Origin: Priapulus caudatus
Taxonomy: Eukaryota; Priapulida; Priapulimorpha; Priapulimorphida; Priapulidae
DNA length: 22,995 nt
Direction: 5' to 3'
Assembly (NCBI RefSeq): GCF_000485595.1
Contig: NW_014578852.1
Coordinates: forward strand, 21,613-44,607
The notes below the pieces were generated by a model that had not been told where the DNA came from, did no database searches, and was given only the letters and a program-made list of their open reading frames with translations. A program made the translations under genes and the position numbers. Below, piece after piece: positions 18,850-22,995 of the stretch. Within the stretch, counting starts at the first letter, position 1. Every line of letters starts with the position of its first letter.

Positions 18850-18900
18850 CCTTGCTAACGTTAGGAAACGGCAGTCGATAGATTCCGTCCTGTCGACATC
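18850..18900 (+). CDS. Graf: Linker micro-exon (51 nt)
   Basis: Acceptor tttttcacgcag ends at 18849 and donor gtaagt starts at 18901. With two bases from the exon before, it reads ILANVRKRQSIDSVLST and leaves two bases, so coding continues into an exon not found in this window. RKRQSIDS resembles a basophilic-kinase or 14-3-3 type site; this is inference only. The following intron runs into a 32-bp satellite unit and then into the duplicated block. Confidence 0.62.
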
Positions 18901-19044
18901 GTAAGTGTCCATCTGCCTGTCTGTCGTCGATATCGCGCGCGTGCATGATGCCGACGCCATAGAGGCGCCCCCTGCCGGTAGATTGCGGTACTAGTCGGTT
19001 TGCTCGCTGCACATGCACGCACACAAACTCTGACACGCGTGTAC

Positions 19045-19093
19045 AGAGATGTGCACGTACATGCTGCCTCAAACACATGCATGTACACGCAAG
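19045..19093. repeat. Isolated 32-bp satellite unit at duplication edge
   Basis: One and a half units (gtacatgctgcctcaaacac then atgcatgtacacgcaa) immediately precede the start of duplication copy 2. The next base belongs to the copied block. Confidence 0.85.
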
Positions 19094-19227
19094 CTGACGA
19101 ATGCTTTTTATTTTAGTGACTTGAGTAAGTAAAACTTAACAATACAGATAAAAATGATCGAATAAAACAAGGTAAAGAGTTTCTAACGGTTCTTGTCATT
19201 GATGGATGTTCTATTGTCGCTTCGCAG

Positions 19228-19312
19228 ACCGTAGGAAAGCAGATAAACTAAGCATGGACGACCCTGAATGGGAGACCAAGACCATCACTAGTGCACTGAA
19301 GCAGTACTTTAG
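19228..19312 (+). CDS. Graf: RhoGAP middle exon A, intact copy 2
   Basis: Follows acceptor gtcgcttcgcag and ends at a consensus donor, gtaagt (19313). It reads RRKADKLSMDDPEWETKTI and then TSALKQYF with AG left over, completing Arg with the G of the next exon. W-x-x-K-TITSALK-YLR is the RhoGAP core helix whose Lys and Arg contact the switch regions of the bound GTPase. No frame break is present, unlike the counterpart at 7014-7117. A second possible acceptor inside the exon (gaaagcag, 19242) would remove five codons without changing frame. Confidence 0.82.
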
Positions 19313-20042
19313 GTAAGTGTCGTCAACCTCTCGCGCGGCAAAGCGCGGCAGTAAAACGCACCCATGCCTCGAGCCGAGCTGGCCGACCTCCAAGCGGGTA
19401 ATTTCTTTTCATTCTGATGAATTTTTTTCGTCGATTTGATATTTTGATTCTCGCGTTGGCCTACACGCTCGCTTCGCACTGCGCACGTGCAGGGGAAGAG
19501 TGGCGTGCGCCGTGGTGACAGTGGAGAACACGAGTAACAGAAAACTTAACGATGATACAAAAGTGAAATTCACGATGGTATAGAGAGCGTTGGCTGTGCT
19601 GGGGGGGGGAGGGATCGCGAGTAAGTGAGGCCATAATAAAAATATTGTTTGTTTGCCCTCACCCGACCGACCCGCCAAAAAGGGGCCGATTCAAAAATTT
19701 TTATTGATCTTCTTTTTTTTTAACAAATTGTATCACTGTACATTATATAAATCAGTAGGCAATACATTGTGTGTACCAAGCTAAACAAACATTCAACATA
19801 AAAGGTATCGCCACACAAGCACACCCGAGCATGTAGACACCATGCTGAATTTGTAAAAAGACCCCCGCCCTAAAAAAAAAGCCGACCTACCTACCCAAAC
19901 TTTTCAGCCTGGGGAGGAGCCTAATCTAAGATTTTTTTAAATGTTGCCTGAGTGTCAGTGAAGCCACGGGGGTCGGGGGATGGGCGGTGGGATGCTGCGG
20001 GATGCTGCGTTCTCACGCCTCTCGCGTCTCGGGTTGTTTCAG

Positions 20043-20101
20043 GAATTTGCCGGAGCCCCTGATGACGTTCAGACATCACGGAGCCTTCATCGCTGCAGCG
20101 A
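20043..20101 (+). CDS. Graf: RhoGAP middle exon B, intact copy 2
   Basis: Acceptor gggttgtttcag and donor gtaagt (20102). After completing the Arg of exon A it reads NLPEPLMTFRHHGAFIAAA and leaves one base. R-x-LPEPL-T is the most conserved loop of RhoGAP domains, so the A-B junction (QYF-R-NLPEPL) is exact in both phase and sequence. The counterpart at 7899-7971 is broken by insertions. Confidence 0.85.
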
Positions 20102-20215
20102 GTAAGTCATTGTCGTCGTCGTCGTTGCCATCCCGGTACCTCGCCGCGCTTACCTCTGACCCTAGCCTTCCTCCCTGATCATCTCACACCTCCCCATCCG
20201 CCCAGTATCCCGGTG

Positions 20216-21353
20216 TGGCGTGTGCGTGCGTGTGTGCGTGCGTGGCATACATGTACGCGTGTGTGTGTGTGGTGCGTGCGTGTGTGTTTGGTATGCATGC
20301 ATCGCCGTTCGTGGCATGCGTGTATGTGAACTGTGTCTGCGGTGTGTGTACTGTGTTTATACTATGTGTGTGTGGTTTATGAGCATGTGTGTGTATGTGT
20401 TTATACATGTGTGTGTGTTTACTACATGTGTGTGTGTATGTGTTTATACATGTGTGTGTGTTATACATGTATGTGTGTGTGTTTATATGCCATGGTGCTG
20501 TATGTGTTTTATACATGTGTGGTATGTGATCTGTGTCTGGATCGGTCGGTGGAGATTATTACCGTTCACCTGTGTGTGTGTTGTGTGTTTATACATGTGC
20601 GTGTATGTGGTTTATAGCCTGTGTGTGTTGTTTTCTACATGTGCGTGTATGTGTTTATATCATGTGCGTGTATGTGTTTATACATGTGCGTGGTATGTGT
20701 TTTATAGGCCTGTGTCGTTTGTTGTTTATACAGTGTGTGTGTGTTTATCCATGTGTTGTGTGTGTTTATCATTGTGTGTGTATGTGTTTAATACATGTGT
20801 GTGTGTTTATAGCATGTATGGTGTGTTTATACATGTGTGGGTGTGTGTTATTGCATGTGTGTGTATGTCGTTTATACTGTGGCTGTGTTTATACATGTGT
20901 GTGTATGTGTTTATACATGTTGGTGTGTTTATCACATGTGTGTGTGTTTTTAATACATGTGGCGGTGTATGTGTTTAGTACATGTGTGTGTGTGTGTTAT
21001 ACATGTGTATCGTGTTTATACATATGTGTTTTGGGTTTATACATGTGTGGTATGTGGTTTTACATGTGTGTTGTGTTTATACATGTGTGTATGTGTTTAT
21101 AGCATGTGTGTGTGTTATACAAATATGTGTGTGTCTTATACATGTGTGGTGTGTTATACATGTGTGTGGTATGTGTTTATTAGCGATGTGTTGTGTGCTT
21201 ATTAGCTGTGTGTGTACTGTGTTTATACATGTGTGTGTGGTGTGTGTTTATAGCATGTGTGGTGTATGTGTTTTAGAAATGTGTGTGTGTGTGTTTATAC
21301 ATTGTGTGTTGTATGTGACCTGTGGTCTGACCGTGTGAGATTATACGTTCACG

Positions 21354-21387
<34 letters not shown>

Positions 21388-21487
21388 CGTGCGGGCTTGC
21401 ATGTGTGTGTGTTTTTACATGTGTATGTGTTTATGACATGTGTGTGCATGTGTGTATATGTGTTTATACATGTGTGTAATGTGTTCA
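20216..21487 (+). repeat. TG-rich minisatellite in RhoGAP intron, copy 2
   Basis: Same array as 8079-9347. The first part (to 21275) is identical to copy 1; small differences appear near 21276 and 21303-21325. Confidence 0.92.
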
Positions 21488-21588
21488 CGAGAGCACGAGT
21501 CTCAGTCGGGCAGCGGCGGTTAACGCGATCCACGTTCTGCATCTACGAGCTGCCGAGCATTTAACTCGCCAGATGCATGGAGATCGTC
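21488..21588 (+). pseudogene. Graf: RhoGAP exon D, copy 2, frameshifted
   Basis: Reads VNAIHVL from 21519, then an extra c (21540), IYEL, a probable missing g, EHLTRQM, an extra c (21576) and MEIV. Removing these small errors gives a plausible RhoGAP helix pair between exon B and exon C. The same breaks occur at 9348-9448, so either both copies come from the same faulty consensus or the exon was already damaged before duplication. The exon ends are not defined with confidence. Confidence 0.5.
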
Positions 21589-22036
21589 GGCTATGACGTC
21601 ACGCTGCACAGTACTCGGCCATACGCGCCGCCCTGCACGACGCTGGCAGGCAGGTCGGGGGTGACTAGTAGGGATAGGGCAGGGGTAGAAATTAACTGTT
21701 AACATGGGAGTCTGGACGGACTGCCCGCTACGCGCGTCAAAAGAGGGATTCCGCAGCAAAATGAGGGCGTCTGAAGTTCAAGACGATTAAAGGATATTAA
21801 CAACGTTGCACGTCTGCCAAATATTCATTGGACATTAGCTGAAAAAATACGGTAATGTCCCGGTCGAGGCCGTGCTGCCGGAACCGAACTAGTTTTAGTA
21901 TGGCAGAATTTTTCACGGGCGTTCTACATGGACTCCTGCATATGTCAAATGCAGGGAGTCGACAGTAAATCAGGGAGTATTTGACTGCGGACTCCCGTTA
22001 ATTTCGCACCCTGGGTTAGGAGTAGGGTATACGTAA

Positions 22037-22067
22037 TTAGGGTTAGGGTTCGGTTAGGGTTAGGGTT
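22037..22067 (+). repeat. Interstitial telomeric repeat (TTAGGG), copy 2
   Basis: Same as 9895-9925, identical including the degenerate unit. Confidence 0.9.
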
Positions 22068-22176
22068 ATAAAGCTGGGCACAGGTAGTAGAAAAAGCTGT
22101 GTTGTTCGCCTACTGTTATCGGGCCCAATTCGATTTTGGGTTTATCACACGGCCCTATGGTTTGTCTTAGCCTGTG

Positions 22177-22782
22177 TGTTCACCAATTGTTCATCCGTTG
22201 TTCAGCTGTATGTTCGCGGCAGGGTTGGCGACACGCGAACAAGCACTAGATGACGATGCGACCTTGGCGTGCTGGCTTCGCGGCGACGCTGATGTTTCAT
22301 TGTTGTTCATCACTACCTCTTGTTCACCACTTGTTGCACTGTATGTGTTCGGCAGGGTCGGGCGAACACAGCGACAAGAACTCATGACGAGCCGGCGAAC
22401 CTCGGCGTACTGCTGTCGGCCCGACGCTGATGTCATTGTTGTTCATCAGCATGCGCCTTTGTTCACGCATAGTTCACTGGTTAGTGTTTCCGGCAGGGTC
22501 GCGGAAGCAACAGCGACATAGAACGTCATGACGTCCGCTTAGAACTTTGCGTCTGCTTTGGCCCGACACTGAATGGTTTTCATTGGCAGCCTCCCCGTTT
22601 GTTCACGTTGTTCATCGTAATGTTCAGCTGTATGTTTCGCGTCGTGGCAGGGTCCGGAACACAGCGATGCAAGAACCGTCATGCCGACGCGCAAGACGTG
22701 CTTGGCGTGCTGCTTTCGCCGACAGCTGTTTGTTCATACAATGCTCCTTGTTCACGCATTGTTCATTGTCTGTTCGTCGCAG
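22177..22782 (+). repeat. Tandem array of partial exon-C units (5 units with the last exon copy)
   Basis: Acceptor-like cag ends at 22222, 22355, 22496, 22650 and 22782, giving spacings of 133, 141, 154 and 132 bases. The first two units match those in copy 1; two more units (about 22440-22730) are absent from copy 1. All carry degraded versions of the exon's first half. Confidence 0.8.
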
Positions 22783-22961
22783 GGCCGCGGAACACAGCGA
22801 CAAGAACCTCATGACGACGCCGAACCTTGGCGTTCTTGCTTCGGCCAGGGGGGGAAAAAAAAACGGTTGATGCGTCAGGAGAGGAGACGGTCGCACGATC
22901 ATGGAGCTAAAGTTCTGCAATGGTCGTGGCGTCGAGCTGCTCGTTCCGAACCTGCGACAAG
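22783..22961 (+). pseudogene. Graf: Last RhoGAP exon (exon C), damaged copy 2
   Basis: Corresponds to the intact exon at 10349-10508 but is 19 bases longer. [10 protein letters not shown] is readable, then the frame is lost. A run of seven g followed by nine a (22850-22865 region) interrupts the part that should encode FGPTLM, and further insertions follow in the EETVAAIM stretch. The acceptor (gttcgtcgcag) and donor (gtgcgc) remain. It is the fifth unit of a five-unit array. The homopolymer insertion looks like an assembly or sequencing fault. Confidence 0.7.
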
Positions 22962-22995
22962 GTGCGCCGTCGCCGCGGCTAACGGGAGGAGGTGT

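Larger units (their letters stand above)
5163..18900 (+). other. Graf: Partial gene model: GRAF/oligophrenin-family RhoGAP, multi-exon
   Basis: The recognisable exons on this strand belong to one protein. In order they give the last part of a PH domain, a RhoGAP domain split over five exons, and a low-complexity Ser/Pro/Gly linker. Family members (ARHGAP26, ARHGAP10, ARHGAP42, OPHN1) carry BAR-PH-RhoGAP and stimulate GTP hydrolysis by Rho-type GTPases at membranes and the actin cytoskeleton; that is family knowledge. The strongest diagnostic stretch is [17 protein letters not shown] followed by [12 protein letters not shown]. From 10349 to 18900 all exon junctions agree in phase (0, 2, 1, 1, 2). 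Earlier exons contain indels, so their joins cannot all be verified. BAR exons, the first PH exons and an SH3 exon are not seen. Which vertebrate paralogue is closest cannot be decided here. Two middle RhoGAP exons are intact only in the duplicated block at 19-20 kb, outside this span. Confidence 0.8.
19094..22995 (+). repeat. Long direct duplication, copy 2 (runs to window end)
   Basis: Second copy of 6875-10530. Its left edge is joined to a single unit of the 32-bp satellite that otherwise lies at 12.7-14.0 kb. It holds intact exons A and B but a corrupted exon C. Its right limit lies outside the window. Confidence 0.93.

Overview
This is intron-rich eukaryotic, almost certainly metazoan, DNA. 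There are no bacterial operons, several exons are bounded by GT...AG splice sites, introns are packed with micro- and minisatellites, short inverted-repeat transposons are present, and interstitial telomere arrays carry the animal-type TTAGGG motif. I cannot name the species; an invertebrate is my inference.

One gene is recognisable, on the + strand: a GRAF/oligophrenin-type (BAR-PH-RhoGAP) Rho GTPase-activating protein, present in part. Exons found by splice sites and reading frame are: the C-terminal end of the PH domain (5163-5245), the first RhoGAP exon with the arginine finger (5949-6138), three middle RhoGAP exons (best copies 19228-19312 and 20043-20101; a damaged one at 9348-9448 and 21488-21588), the last RhoGAP exon (10349-10508), and five exons of a Ser/Pro/Gly-rich linker (11159-11355, 11797-11900, 12249-12467, 18289-18337, 18850-18900). 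From 10349 onward all five exon junctions keep phase. The BAR domain, most of the PH domain and any C-terminal SH3 domain are not visible.

Layout: 1-2500 holds intergenic or intronic DNA with a foldback element and a small MITE. 2523-4215 is a 41-bp tandem satellite. 4389-4737 is a second MITE. 5163-6138 has the PH and first RhoGAP exons around a 700-bp polypyrimidine tract. 6139-6835 is G-rich and then CTG-rich DNA. 6875-10530 is the first copy of a long direct duplication. 10530-12467 has linker exons, a repeated splice-acceptor module and CCCTAA telomere-like DNA. 12704-14032 is a 32-bp satellite. 14033-18288 is mostly unassigned. 18289-18900 holds two very small linker exons. 19094-22995 is the second copy of 6875-10530.

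The two copies are the main puzzle. The two early RhoGAP exons are intact only in copy 2, the last RhoGAP exon is intact only in copy 1, and a 1,075-bp microsatellite core is letter-for-letter identical between them. This fits a poorly polished long-read assembly that placed one locus (or its two haplotypes) twice better than an old tandem duplication. Biologically, the most interesting structures are the re-iterated 3' splice-site modules in front of two exons of this gene: a 133-154-bp array of partial exon copies (3 versus 5 units) and a 108-bp acceptor module whose last unit is open in frame. I see no evidence of a wholly new enzymatic or defence system.
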